Origin: Phycisphaerales bacterium
Lineage (GTDB): Bacteria; Planctomycetota; Phycisphaerae; Phycisphaerales; SM1A02
Direction: 5' to 3'
NCBI GenBank assembly: GCA_022446965.1
Contig: JAKVBV010000017.1
Span: forward strand, 1-51,491
DNA length: 51,491 nucleotides
Numbering within the stretch: position 1 is the stretch's first letter; each line of letters starts with the position of its first letter. Shown here in pieces: positions 44,220 to 51,491 of this stretch. Position numbers and translations under genes: made by a program. The notes under the pieces were generated by a model. That model saw nothing but the letters and a program-made list of their open reading frames with translations, had not been told where the DNA came from and did no database searches.

Positions 44220-44267
44220 GCGGAAACCCCCGCCCGACATGGACCGCTGTCCACAACACACGCTCCA

Positions 44268-44297
44268 TTGATCTCCTAGCCGCAGGCGTGGTAGTGT
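44268..44297 (+). promoter_or_regulatory. Promoter of the respiratory operon
   Basis: TTGATC (44268-44273), 18 bases, TAGTGT (44292-44297). The inverted repeat GTGTCAG-N15-CTGACAC (44294-44322) overlaps the -10 and the predicted transcription start and could be an operator. The leader is about 50 bases, with GGGGAG 7 bases before the GTG start of ctaC. Confidence 0.55.
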
Positions 44298-44354
44298 CAG
44301 CCCCGGCAATCGACTCTGACACCACCGTCAGGGCCAATTGCGGGGAGATCGCTG

Positions 44355-45434
44355 GTGCGCCAGATCGCCGCACGAGAAGGAAGCGTTGCACTGTTCGCCA
44401 CCCTCGCGGCGACATGCGTGGCTCCGGCTCTCACCGCTGCGCTGGTCTGTGACCCATCCCTCCCGCTGCACTCGGGCACCCCCAGCATGTTCGATCCACG
44501 CTCGGCGCCGGCCGAGATGATCCTCGACATCACGTGGCTTGTGATCGCCATCTGCGCCGTGATCTTTGTCGTCATGGAAGGCCTCATCATCTGGGCCATC
44601 ATTCGCTATCGGGCCAAGCACGCCCGCGATACGGCAGGCGACACCGGCGAACCGCCGCAGGTCTACGGATCCAATCCCATCGAACTGGCATGGACCGTGA
44701 TCCCCCTGCTGATCGTGTTCGTGCTCTTCTTGGTTTCCGCTCGCGGCATCTTCGAGATCGACAAGCAAGAGCCCCCGCCGGGTGCATTGGAAGTGCGGGT
44801 GGTGGGCCACCGCTGGTGGTGGGAGTTTGACTACGGCGACCTCGGCTTCTCGACTGCCGCTGAACTGCACATCCCGTTGACCAAAGACGGGCAGCCCCAA
44901 TCGGTATTCCTCACCCTCGAGAGCGCCGATGTCATTCACTCCTTCTGGGTGCCACAACTGGGCGGCAAGAAGGACGTGGTGCCCGGCCGCACCAACTACC
45001 TGTGGCTGCAGCCACGAGAGACCGGCCGCTTCGTGGGGCAGTGCGCCGAGTACTGCGGCGCCCAACATGCCGGCATGCTTATCAACGTCGTCGTCCACGA
45101 AGAGGACGACTTCAATGCGTGGGTCGCCAACCAACAAAAACCAGCACACGACGATCCTGCAACCGCCGACGGCCGCGATCTGTTCCTGTCCACCGCCTGC
45201 ATCAATTGCCACACCGTGCGCGGCACCGTGGCCAACGGCACGTTTGCGCCCGATCTCACCCACCTGATGAGCCGAAGCGTGCTGGGCTCGGGCGTCATCG
45301 CCAACACGCCTGAACACCTACGGGCATGGGTGTGGGATCCCCAAGACGCCAAACCCGGCTGTGACATGCCGGCGATGAAACTCACCCGTGAAGACACAGA
45401 CCGCATCTGCGCCTGGCTGGAGACCCTGCATTGA
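44355..45434 (+). CDS. ctaC: Cytochrome c oxidase subunit II with fused cytochrome c domain (caa3 type)
   Basis: Subunit II receives electrons at the CuA centre. The 359-residue protein has a signal segment, two transmembrane helices (about 60-84 and 112-130), the aromatic stretch HRWWWEFDY and the CuA ligands His195, Cys230, Glu232, Cys234, His238 and Met241 (CAEYCGAQHAGM). After residue 265 a cytochrome c domain follows with CINCH and a distal Met, so electrons can enter from soluble or membrane cytochrome c. The start is GTG with GGGGAG 7 bases upstream. The stop overlaps the ctaD TTG start. Confidence 0.95.
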   Translation: MRQIAAREGSVALFATLAATCVAPALTAALVCDPSLPLHSGTPSMFDPRSAPAEMILDITWLVIAICAVIFVVMEGLIIWAIIRYRAKHARDTAGDTGEPPQVYGSNPIELAWTVIPLLIVFVLFLVSARGIFEIDKQEPPPGALEVRVVGHRWWWEFDYGDLGFSTAAELHIPLTKDGQPQSVFLTLESADVIHSFWVPQLGGKKDVVPGRTNYLWLQPRETGRFVGQCAEYCGAQHAGMLINVVVHEEDDFNAWVANQQKPAHDDPATADGRDLFLSTACINCHTVRGTVANGTFAPDLTHLMSRSVLGSGVIANTPEHLRAWVWDPQDAKPGCDMPAMKLTREDTDRICAWLETLH

Positions 45435-47089
45435 GCTCGTCACCAGTCAGGCCCGATCTCTCCCCGCCGCTGTCGCGCCTGCACGAGTGGGTGGTGACGG
45501 TGGACCACAAGCGTCTGGGTGTGATGTACATCGTCACAGGCTTGGTGTTCTTCCTCATCGGCGGATTTGAAGCCGCCATGATGCGATGGCAGCTGGCCTG
45601 GCCGGGCCTCGACATCGTGATGCCCGAAGACTTCAACCGATTGTTCACGATGCACGGCACCACCATGGTGTTCCTCGTGGGCATGCCCATCCTCCTGGGT
45701 AGCGCCAACTACCTCGTGCCCCTGATGATCGGCACACGGGACATGGCCTTCCCCCGCCTGAACGCCTTTGGCTTCTGGCTGTTCTTCTTCGGCGGCGCCC
45801 TGCTGTACTTCTCGTACTTCGGCGCACAAGGCTTGTACGGCATGGGCAGCGCCCCCGATGTGGGCTGGTTCGCCTACGCCCCGCTCACCGAACGCACGTT
45901 TTCGCGCGGCCACAGCACCGACTATTGGATCCTCGGATTGATGGTGTCGGGCTTTGGCTCCATCGCCACGGGCATCAATCTTGTCACCACCATCCTGTGC
46001 ATGCGCTGCACGGGCATGCGGCTCATGAAGATGCCGCTGTTCGTGTGGATCATGTTGGTCGACGCCATCCTCATCGTGGTCGCCATGCCACCGCTTGCCG
46101 CAGCCCAGGTCATGCTGCTGTTCGACCGGTCACTGGGTGCACACTTTTTTGATGTGCAAGCAGGCGGCTCAGCAGTGCTCTGGCAGAACCTCTTCTGGTT
46201 CTTCGGACACCCCGAGGTGTACATCCTCATTCTGCCGGCATTTGCGTTTGTCTCCGAGATCATTCCCGTGTTCAGCCGCAAGGTGCTGTTCGGGTATCCA
46301 CTGATGGTGGCCGCCACGGTGACCATCGGCTTCATCTCGATGGGTGTATGGGTACACCACATGTTCGCCATCGGCCTGAGCCCGGCGGTGAACACGTTGT
46401 TCATGGCCAGCACCATGCTCATCGGCGTGCCCACGGGCATCAAGATGTTCAACTGGGTCGCCACCATGTTCGGCGGCCGCATCCGCCTGCACACGCCGAT
46501 GCTGTTCTCCATCGGCTTCCTGGCCCAATTCCTCTTCGGCGGGCTCACCGGCGTGATGCTGGCCGTCGTGCCCTTCGACTGGCAGGTGAGCGATTCCTAC
46601 TTCGTGGTGGGCCACTTCCACTACGTGCTCTTTGGTGGGTTGATCTTCTCGATCTTCGCAGCCATCTACTACTGGTTCCCCAAGGTCAGCGGACGAATGC
46701 TGAGCGAAGCACTGGGCAAGTGGCAGTTCTGGCTGCTGCTCATCGGCTTCAACCTCACGTTCGGGCCGATGCACGTCTCAGGCATGCTCGGCATGCCCCG
46801 CCGCATCTACACCTATCAGCTTGATCGTGGCTGGGAGATCTGGAATCTGCTCAGCTCGATCGGCGTGCTGTTCCAAGCACTCGCCATCGCGTTCTTCATC
46901 TGGAACGTGATCCGATCGCTGCAGCGTGGCACGCCCGCCGGCGACGACCCATGGGACGCCTGGACACTGGAATGGAGCACCACCTCGCCGCCACCGGCCT
47001 GGAACTTCGACACCGACCCTGAAGTGCGCAGCCGTCGCCCACTGTGGGATGCCAAGCACCCTGACGATCCAGATTGGAAGTACGAATGA
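45431..47089 (+). CDS. ctaD: Cytochrome c oxidase subunit I
   Basis: The catalytic subunit that reduces oxygen at the haem-CuB site. The 552-residue protein has about twelve transmembrane helices. Ligands visible are His75 (MHGTTMVF), His260 with crosslinked Tyr264 in GHPEVY, His309-His310 (VWVHHMFA), and His395 and His397 (GHFHYVLFGG). The Glu in GHPEVY marks the A1 class proton path. The start is TTG, overlapping the ctaC stop (TTGA). It is coupled to ctaE. Confidence 0.97.
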   Translation: MSSSPVRPDLSPPLSRLHEWVVTVDHKRLGVMYIVTGLVFFLIGGFEAAMMRWQLAWPGLDIVMPEDFNRLFTMHGTTMVFLVGMPILLGSANYLVPLMIGTRDMAFPRLNAFGFWLFFFGGALLYFSYFGAQGLYGMGSAPDVGWFAYAPLTERTFSRGHSTDYWILGLMVSGFGSIATGINLVTTILCMRCTGMRLMKMPLFVWIMLVDAILIVVAMPPLAAAQVMLLFDRSLGAHFFDVQAGGSAVLWQNLFWFFGHPEVYILILPAFAFVSEIIPVFSRKVLFGYPLMVAATVTIGFISMGVWVHHMFAIGLSPAVNTLFMASTMLIGVPTGIKMFNWVATMFGGRIRLHTPMLFSIGFLAQFLFGGLTGVMLAVVPFDWQVSDSYFVVGHFHYVLFGGLIFSIFAAIYYWFPKVSGRMLSEALGKWQFWLLLIGFNLTFGPMHVSGMLGMPRRIYTYQLDRGWEIWNLLSSIGVLFQALAIAFFIWNVIRSLQRGTPAGDDPWDAWTLEWSTTSPPPAWNFDTDPEVRSRRPLWDAKHPDDPDWKYE

Positions 47090-47727
47090 GCGCCCTGCCC
47101 GCACATGACATGCCTCCGCTGGCCCGAACTGGCAATCTCCCCCGGGGCAAGCTGGGTGTGCTGCTGTTGATCCTCTCGGAGGTGTTCTTCTTCGGCACAC
47201 TCATTGCCGTGTACGTGTTCTACATCGGACACCACACCGGCGGACCAACCCCGAAGGACGTGTTCGACGCCCCCCTGAGCGGCCCCACCTGGCAGCCGCT
47301 GGCGGTGTCTTTCAATTCGGTGTTCCTGCTGGTCAGCAGCCTGTGGATCGTGCTGGCCCACCGCGCCTTGTGCCGCGGCGCCACGACAGCCTTCGGCTTC
47401 TGGTGGTTGGCCACGTTCGCCTGCGGCAGCGTGTTCCTCGCCGGCACCGCCAACGAATGGCACGGGCTCATCATGGATGACGGACTGTGGATGGGCACCA
47501 ATCTCTTCGGGTCGTGTTACTACACACTCGTCGGATTCCACGCCCTGCACGTGACCGCCGGCCTCACGATCATGGCCATCGTGTTCGTGCTCACGCTCGC
47601 GGGCAAGATGCACCAGCGGCATGCGGGCAAGATCGAACTGCTCAGTTGGTACTGGCACTTCGTCGACGCCGTGTGGATCGTGGTCTTCACCATCGTGTAC
47701 GTGATCGGTTGGTGGGGCGCCGCATGA
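47086..47727 (+). CDS. ctaE: Cytochrome c oxidase subunit III
   Basis: A 213-residue membrane subunit with five helices. Typical segments are KLGVLLLILSEVFFFGTLIAVY, LAGTANEWHGLIM and FHALHVTAGLTIM followed by SWYWHFVDAVWIVVF. It stabilises subunit I and assists proton uptake. The start at 47086 overlaps the ctaD stop (ATGA), and its stop overlaps the next start (ATGA). Confidence 0.95.
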   Translation: MSALPAHDMPPLARTGNLPRGKLGVLLLILSEVFFFGTLIAVYVFYIGHHTGGPTPKDVFDAPLSGPTWQPLAVSFNSVFLLVSSLWIVLAHRALCRGATTAFGFWWLATFACGSVFLAGTANEWHGLIMDDGLWMGTNLFGSCYYTLVGFHALHVTAGLTIMAIVFVLTLAGKMHQRHAGKIELLSWYWHFVDAVWIVVFTIVYVIGWWGAA

Positions 47728-48548
47728 CGACACACGACCACCAACGCATCGAACTGCCTGCGCCGTGCACGGGGCCAATGCTCTGCGCCTTCGGTATCAC
47801 CCTGGGCTTCGCTGGCATCGTCACCAGCTGGCCCGTGGCCGTGGTGGGCGTGATCTTTGCCCTGGCCGGGGGGGTGCACTGGTGGCGTCAGGTGCTGCCC
47901 GATCCGGTGGAGATCACACCCGACATCACGGTGCATCCAACCCCGATCGAACCGCGCCCCGAGCGTGTGGCCAAATTGACCACGCATCGCGCCCACCGCG
48001 CCCGTGTACCGCTGGAAATCCACCCCTACTCCGCGGGAATCACCGGCGGGCTCATCGGGGGCCTGGTGATGGCGGCGGTCGCGCTCACCGGCAGTTGGCT
48101 GGAGCACGGCAGCATCTGGTTCGCCATCAACGTGATGGCCGGCACCGCGATGCCATCTATTGGTGACATGTCCACCGAAGGACTCCTCGCCTACGACGCC
48201 TCGGCCATGATGACCGCGGGCACCATGCAATTGGTGTTGTGTCTGTTCATCGGCCTGCTCTACGGCGTCATCATGCCACTGCTCCCCCGCTGGCCCGTGG
48301 TGTGGGGCACCCTCATCATTCCCGCCGTGTGGTGTGGGCTCATGCTGGCCGCCATGAGCGTAGTCAACCCTGCACTGGAGACGCACATCGATTGGACATG
48401 GTTCATTGGCGCACAGGTCGCCTTTGGTCTTGTCTGCAGTGTGTGGGTGGTGCGGGCAGAGAAGATCGACACCATGCAGCACTGGTCCTACCTCGAGCGA
48501 CTGGGCATGGAAGCGCCAGGCGTGCAGCCCGAGGAGGATGACGAATGA
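47724..48548 (+). CDS. Unknown membrane protein of the oxidase operon
   Basis: A 274-residue protein with about seven predicted transmembrane segments (two near residues 16-52, then from about 100 on, such as GGLIGGLVMAAVALTG and LVLCLFIGLLYGVIMPLLP). It lies where a small subunit IV (ctaF) gene is usually found but is far longer and not recognisable as CtaF. A hydrophilic loop with several His and Arg residues (about 65-95) faces one side. It is coupled by ATGA to ctaE and to the cytochrome c gene, so a structural or assembly role in the oxidase or bc complex is likely. Confidence 0.7.
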   Translation: MTTHDHQRIELPAPCTGPMLCAFGITLGFAGIVTSWPVAVVGVIFALAGGVHWWRQVLPDPVEITPDITVHPTPIEPRPERVAKLTTHRAHRARVPLEIHPYSAGITGGLIGGLVMAAVALTGSWLEHGSIWFAINVMAGTAMPSIGDMSTEGLLAYDASAMMTAGTMQLVLCLFIGLLYGVIMPLLPRWPVVWGTLIIPAVWCGLMLAAMSVVNPALETHIDWTWFIGAQVAFGLVCSVWVVRAEKIDTMQHWSYLERLGMEAPGVQPEEDDE

Positions 48549-49261
48549 TCCGCCGCCTCTTCATGGTGCTGTGTGGCAGCGGCGTCGTGGCCTTGGCCGC
48601 CTGCGACTGGATGCCAGGCCGACCGGAGCGCCCGACCGTAGATGCCCACGCGCCGACCATGGCGTTCGAGCCGTTGTGGAACACCCACTGCGCCGGGTGC
48701 CACGGCGCCAACGGCCGTGATGGCGCCGCACGGCCACTGAACGACCCGCTGTACTTGTCGCTTGCCGATGACCACTGGCTGCACATGATCACCACGCACG
48801 GCGTGGACGGCACCTTGATGCCGGCCATGGGCACGGCTGCAGGTGGACCGCTGACGCCAGCACAGATCACGGTTTTGATCGAAGGCATGCACGACCACTG
48901 GGGCGGCGCCGCCCTTCAAACAGCGCCGCCACTGCTGGGTGAGCTGGGCGCCGCAGACGCGGGCGCAACCGTGTTCGCCAGCCACTGCGCAGCATGCCAC
49001 GGCGATGACGGCACCGGCGGTCATGGCGCGGGCTCGGTGGTGGACACCAGTTTCCTCGCCCTGACCAGTGACCAAGCACTTCGGATCGCTGTGATCTGCG
49101 GTCGCATCGATCTGGGCATGCCGCCATTCGATGGCCGTCGAGGCCTGCCCCCACTCACCGATCAACAGGTGTCCGATGTCGTGGCCTGGCTCGCCGCGCA
49201 CCGCGTGGCCCATCCGGGCGCTCCCTACCCGGCGGTCACGTCGCAAGGGGCGCAGCCATGA
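48545..49261 (+). CDS. Dihaem cytochrome c lipoprotein
   Basis: A 238-residue exported cytochrome with lipobox VALAAC (Cys20), so anchored by lipid. Two c-type haem sites are present, CAGCH and CAACH, each followed by a Met that could be the distal ligand (LMPAMG and LGMPPF). It sits between oxidase and bc genes and is the natural electron carrier between the Rieske/cytochrome b complex and the caa3 oxidase. It is coupled by ATGA on both sides. Dihaem c proteins replace cytochrome c1 in several bacterial bc complexes. Confidence 0.9.
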   Translation: MIRRLFMVLCGSGVVALAACDWMPGRPERPTVDAHAPTMAFEPLWNTHCAGCHGANGRDGAARPLNDPLYLSLADDHWLHMITTHGVDGTLMPAMGTAAGGPLTPAQITVLIEGMHDHWGGAALQTAPPLLGELGAADAGATVFASHCAACHGDDGTGGHGAGSVVDTSFLALTSDQALRIAVICGRIDLGMPPFDGRRGLPPLTDQQVSDVVAWLAAHRVAHPGAPYPAVTSQGAQP

Positions 49262-49815
49262 CCGTCCACCTGCCCCAACGCGACGCTCCAGATCTGAAAC
49301 AACTGGGCCCCGGCCCCGACCCGCAACCCTCACGCCGCGGCGTGTTGTTCTGGGCGGGTGCCGCGCTCAATGGCGTCGCCGCCGTGGCGATCGGCATTCC
49401 GGTGGTCGGCTATCTACTGGCACCCTTTGCCAGCTCAGGCCGCAAGCAATCGTGGGTGGCCTTGGGCCATGTCGACGAGTTCCCCGAAGGTCACACCACG
49501 CTTGGTGAGTACGTCAACCCGTTCACCACACCGTGGGACGGCTACACCGCAAACACCCCGTGCTGGGTGAAACGCGACGCAGGCGACGCGTTCACCGTGT
49601 TCGCCATCAACTGCACGCACCTGGGCTGCCCGGTGCGGTGGTTCCCCGAATCGAGCTTGTTCATGTGCCCATGTCACGGCGGGGTCTACTACGCCGACGG
49701 GTCACGTGCCGCGGGCCCGCCCCCGCGCGGGCTGTACACCTACGAGACGCGCATTCGCAAGGGCGTGCTGGAGGTCAAGGCCGGGCGATTGCCCACCTTG
49801 CAGCAGACGCCATGA
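49258..49815 (+). CDS. Rieske iron-sulfur protein
   Basis: The Rieske subunit takes one electron from quinol in the bc complex. The 185-residue protein has an N-terminal SRRGVLFWAGAALNG segment, with a twin-Arg pair and a transmembrane helix (TAT-type export), then the [2Fe-2S] motifs CTHLGC (Cys119, His121, Cys124) and CPCHGG (Cys137, Cys139, His140). Cys124 and Cys139 form the usual disulfide. It overlaps the neighbouring genes by ATGA on both sides. Confidence 0.95.
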   Translation: MTVHLPQRDAPDLKQLGPGPDPQPSRRGVLFWAGAALNGVAAVAIGIPVVGYLLAPFASSGRKQSWVALGHVDEFPEGHTTLGEYVNPFTTPWDGYTANTPCWVKRDAGDAFTVFAINCTHLGCPVRWFPESSLFMCPCHGGVYYADGSRAAGPPPRGLYTYETRIRKGVLEVKAGRLPTLQQTP

Positions 49816-51266
49816 TCCGCGCCACCACCAGATCGGTGTACGACTGGTTCGAGGCCCGACTGGGTCTCGAGAAGACGCTCGGCCCGTCGCTCACGCACGC
49901 CGTGCCACAGAGCGCCAAGTGGTGGTACGTGTTCGGCTCCATGACCATGCTGCTGTTCATGGTGCAGGTCATGACCGGCATCTGCCTGTCGATGGTCTAC
50001 GTCCCCAGCGCCGACGAAGCCTACGCATCGCTCGAATACCTCACCTACGACCAGCAGATGGGCTGGTTCCTGCGCTCGCTCCACGTGTGGGGATCACACC
50101 TGATGATCGCGATGATGTCGATCCACATGCTGCAGGTGTTCCTGTTCGGGGCGTACAAGTTCCCCCGCGAACTCACCTGGATCGTGGGCGTGCTGTTGTT
50201 CGTATGCACCCTGGGCATGGGCTTCACCGGACAGGTGTTGCGTTGGGATCAAGACGCGTACTGGGGCATGGGCGTGGGCATGGCCATGGCTGGCCGGGTG
50301 CCGGTGATCGGCCCGGAAATCGTGCACCTTGTGCTTGGCGGCCCCATCATCGGCGGCGAATCGCTCTCACGCTTCTTCGCCCTGCACGTGTTCATCATTC
50401 CCGGCACACTCATCGCGCTACTCGGCGTGCACCTGCTGCTGGTCGTGAAGTGCGGCATCAACGAACGCCCCACGCCCGGCGTGCTGGTGGACAAAGCCAC
50501 GTACCGTGAGACCTACGACCGCGAAGTGCATCGCCGAGGCATGCCGTTCTTCCCCAACGCTGCCGGCCGGGACATGATCGCGTGCGGGCTCACGCTCACC
50601 GTCCTGTTCGTGTGTGCCATGATGTTCGGCCCTGCCGGACCCAACGGTCGGCCTGATCCGATGTTGATAGACACCGCCCCGCGACCAGACTTCTGGTTCC
50701 AGTCGATCTTCGCCGTGCTCGCACTGTTGCCGCCCTACATGGAGACCTTCCTGATCCTCGGTTTCCCCCTGCTGGCGGGCGCCGTGCTCATTCTGTTGCC
50801 GTTTCTCTCCGGCGACGGCGAGAAGCACTGGAAGCGTCGTCCCATGGCCGTGCTATTCGTCTCCGTGCTGTTGGTATCGCTGGGGTCGCTCACCTGGCTC
50901 GCCTATCAATCACCTTGGTCACCAGTGATGGACGCCTGGAGCGCGCTGCCCACGCCTGCACAATACGTCAAGGGACGATCACCGCTGGCCCTGCAGGGCG
51001 CGATCGTGGTGCAGAACAAACAGTGCCGCAATTGCCACGCCCTTGATGGCCAAGGTGGTCGTCGGGGCCCGGCGCTCGACGGCGTGGCCTCACGCCTCAA
51101 CAGCGACCAGATCATCCGACAGGTCATTCAAGGCGGCGGCAACATGCCCGCCTACGGGCAGCACCTCACCCCCGCCGAAACCACGGCGGTCACGGCCTTC
51201 CTCATGACGCTGCACGATCAGTGGGAACACGAACCCGCCACAGGCCGTAGGACACCGCGAGACTGA
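49812..51266 (+). CDS. Cytochrome b (fused b6 and subunit IV) with C-terminal cytochrome c domain
   Basis: The quinol-oxidising membrane core of the bc complex. The 484-residue protein has a b6-like N-terminal half with haem ligands His91, His105, His192 and His207; the 14 residues between the last pair are as in b6 rather than bc1. The subunit-IV half contains PRPDFWFQSIFAVLALLP at the Qo site, where bc1 has PEWY. After the last helix a cytochrome c domain follows (CRNCH, then GNMPAYG as distal Met), so quinol oxidation and a c haem are in one chain. It is coupled to the Rieske gene (ATGA). Confidence 0.94.
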   Translation: MIRATTRSVYDWFEARLGLEKTLGPSLTHAVPQSAKWWYVFGSMTMLLFMVQVMTGICLSMVYVPSADEAYASLEYLTYDQQMGWFLRSLHVWGSHLMIAMMSIHMLQVFLFGAYKFPRELTWIVGVLLFVCTLGMGFTGQVLRWDQDAYWGMGVGMAMAGRVPVIGPEIVHLVLGGPIIGGESLSRFFALHVFIIPGTLIALLGVHLLLVVKCGINERPTPGVLVDKATYRETYDREVHRRGMPFFPNAAGRDMIACGLTLTVLFVCAMMFGPAGPNGRPDPMLIDTAPRPDFWFQSIFAVLALLPPYMETFLILGFPLLAGAVLILLPFLSGDGEKHWKRRPMAVLFVSVLLVSLGSLTWLAYQSPWSPVMDAWSALPTPAQYVKGRSPLALQGAIVVQNKQCRNCHALDGQGGRRGPALDGVASRLNSDQIIRQVIQGGGNMPAYGQHLTPAETTAVTAFLMTLHDQWEHEPATGRRTPRD

Positions 51267-51273
51267 CGGCGCC

Positions 51274-51491
51274 ATGGCCGAGCTTTTGCACGCTGTCTTC
51301 GTCATCGACGCGTGGTCGTTCGACCCCGTGGTGATTGCCGGACTGCTGCTGGCGGCGGTGTGCTACACACGAGGCTGGCTGGCACTGCGCCGCACACAAC
51401 CCGGACGCATTTCTGGTTGGCGCTGGTGCAGCTGGCATGCCGGATTGGCCACCATCTGGTTCGCGTTGTGCAGTGGGCTTGATCCCTTGGG
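51274..51491 (+). CDS. CtaG-like cytochrome oxidase assembly protein, 3' end outside window
   Basis: The first 72 residues of a multi-pass membrane protein of the caa3-type CtaG family. Typical features are the opening AWSFDPVVIAGLLLAAVCYTRG and WHAGLATIWFALCSGLDPL. Members assist copper insertion into oxidase in Gram-positive and related bacteria. It begins 7 bases after the cytochrome b stop, in the same operon. Truncation by the window prevents a full check. Confidence 0.8.
   Translation, partial: MAELLHAVFVIDAWSFDPVVIAGLLLAAVCYTRGWLALRRTQPGRISGWRWCSWHAGLATIWFALCSGLDPL

Overview
The window is one contiguous stretch of GC-rich bacterial chromosome. Three traits point to Planctomycetota, most likely class Phycisphaerae: a secreted protein ending in a GC-type dockerin repeat (1597-2658), the short basic protein shared by Planctomycetes, Verrucomicrobia and Chlamydiae (24737-24964), and very tight gene packing with many ATGA/TGATG stop-start overlaps. 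The content is mostly housekeeping. I see no insertion sequence, prophage, CRISPR array, integrase or rRNA. The only RNA gene I can support is tRNA-Arg(TCG) at 3664-3737. No gap without a gene exceeds 300 bases.

Layout. 1-775: the 3' part of an MnmE-like GTPase. 754-3608 (minus): alpha/beta hydrolase, dockerin protein, fabI. 3664-3785: tRNA-Arg and its terminator. 3742-8903 (minus): six-gene operon SRPBCC protein, HAD phosphatase, TerB-like protein, DUF4145/HsdR-N-like protein, sialate O-acetylesterase, anchored hydrolase. 8998-10254: rnc and rpmH, divergent. 10247-11178 (minus): fur-like gene and aroK, divergent from uppP (11227-12252). 12150-14603 (minus): ligA and a small membrane protein, divergent from dacB (14640-16121). 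16215-22659 (minus): pyrF, orphan solute-binding protein, pyk, cinA, folK, lipoprotein, all overlapping or abutting. 22690-23525: DUF971 protein and thioesterase. 23544-25961 (minus): acpS, SPOR-like protein, small basic protein, aminotransferase. 26026-27170: moaE and nth. 27101-28639 (minus): beta-propeller lipoprotein. 28668-31740: TPR, recX, rhodanese, cdsA, zinc-ribbon protein. 31771-32271 (minus) nrdR, divergent from thrS and infC (32311-35357). 35372-40314 (minus): MATE, HEAT lipoprotein, cupin, EF-G-2. 40424-44219: trmL, glyA (minus), ogt, ugd. 44355-51491: a respiratory operon encoding a caa3-type oxidase (ctaC, ctaD, ctaE and an unknown membrane protein), a dihaem lipoprotein cytochrome c, a Rieske protein, a cytochrome b with fused subunit IV and a C-terminal cytochrome c domain, and the start of a CtaG-like protein. 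This operon would carry electrons from quinol to oxygen.

The strongest non-gene signal is a repeated promoter layout. At the start of many transcription units a TAnnnT hexamer (TACCAT, TAGCAT, TACACT, TAGGAT, TAGCCT) sits 5-7 bases, usually exactly 6, before the start codon, with no Shine-Dalgarno sequence. That predicts transcription starting at or next to the start codon, hence leaderless mRNAs. At nrdR/thrS the two hexamers form a perfect inverted repeat. Genes with long leaders (fabI, rpmH, ugd, ctaC, infC) instead have a Shine-Dalgarno sequence. Other points: infC probably starts at ATC; ogt has a probable nonsense codon just after its predicted leaderless start; Nth has an altered Fe-S cysteine pattern; EF-G-2 has a changed G4 motif; the MnmE-like GTPase has lost key motifs; and a DUF4145/HsdR-N-like gene is coupled to a TerB-like gene.
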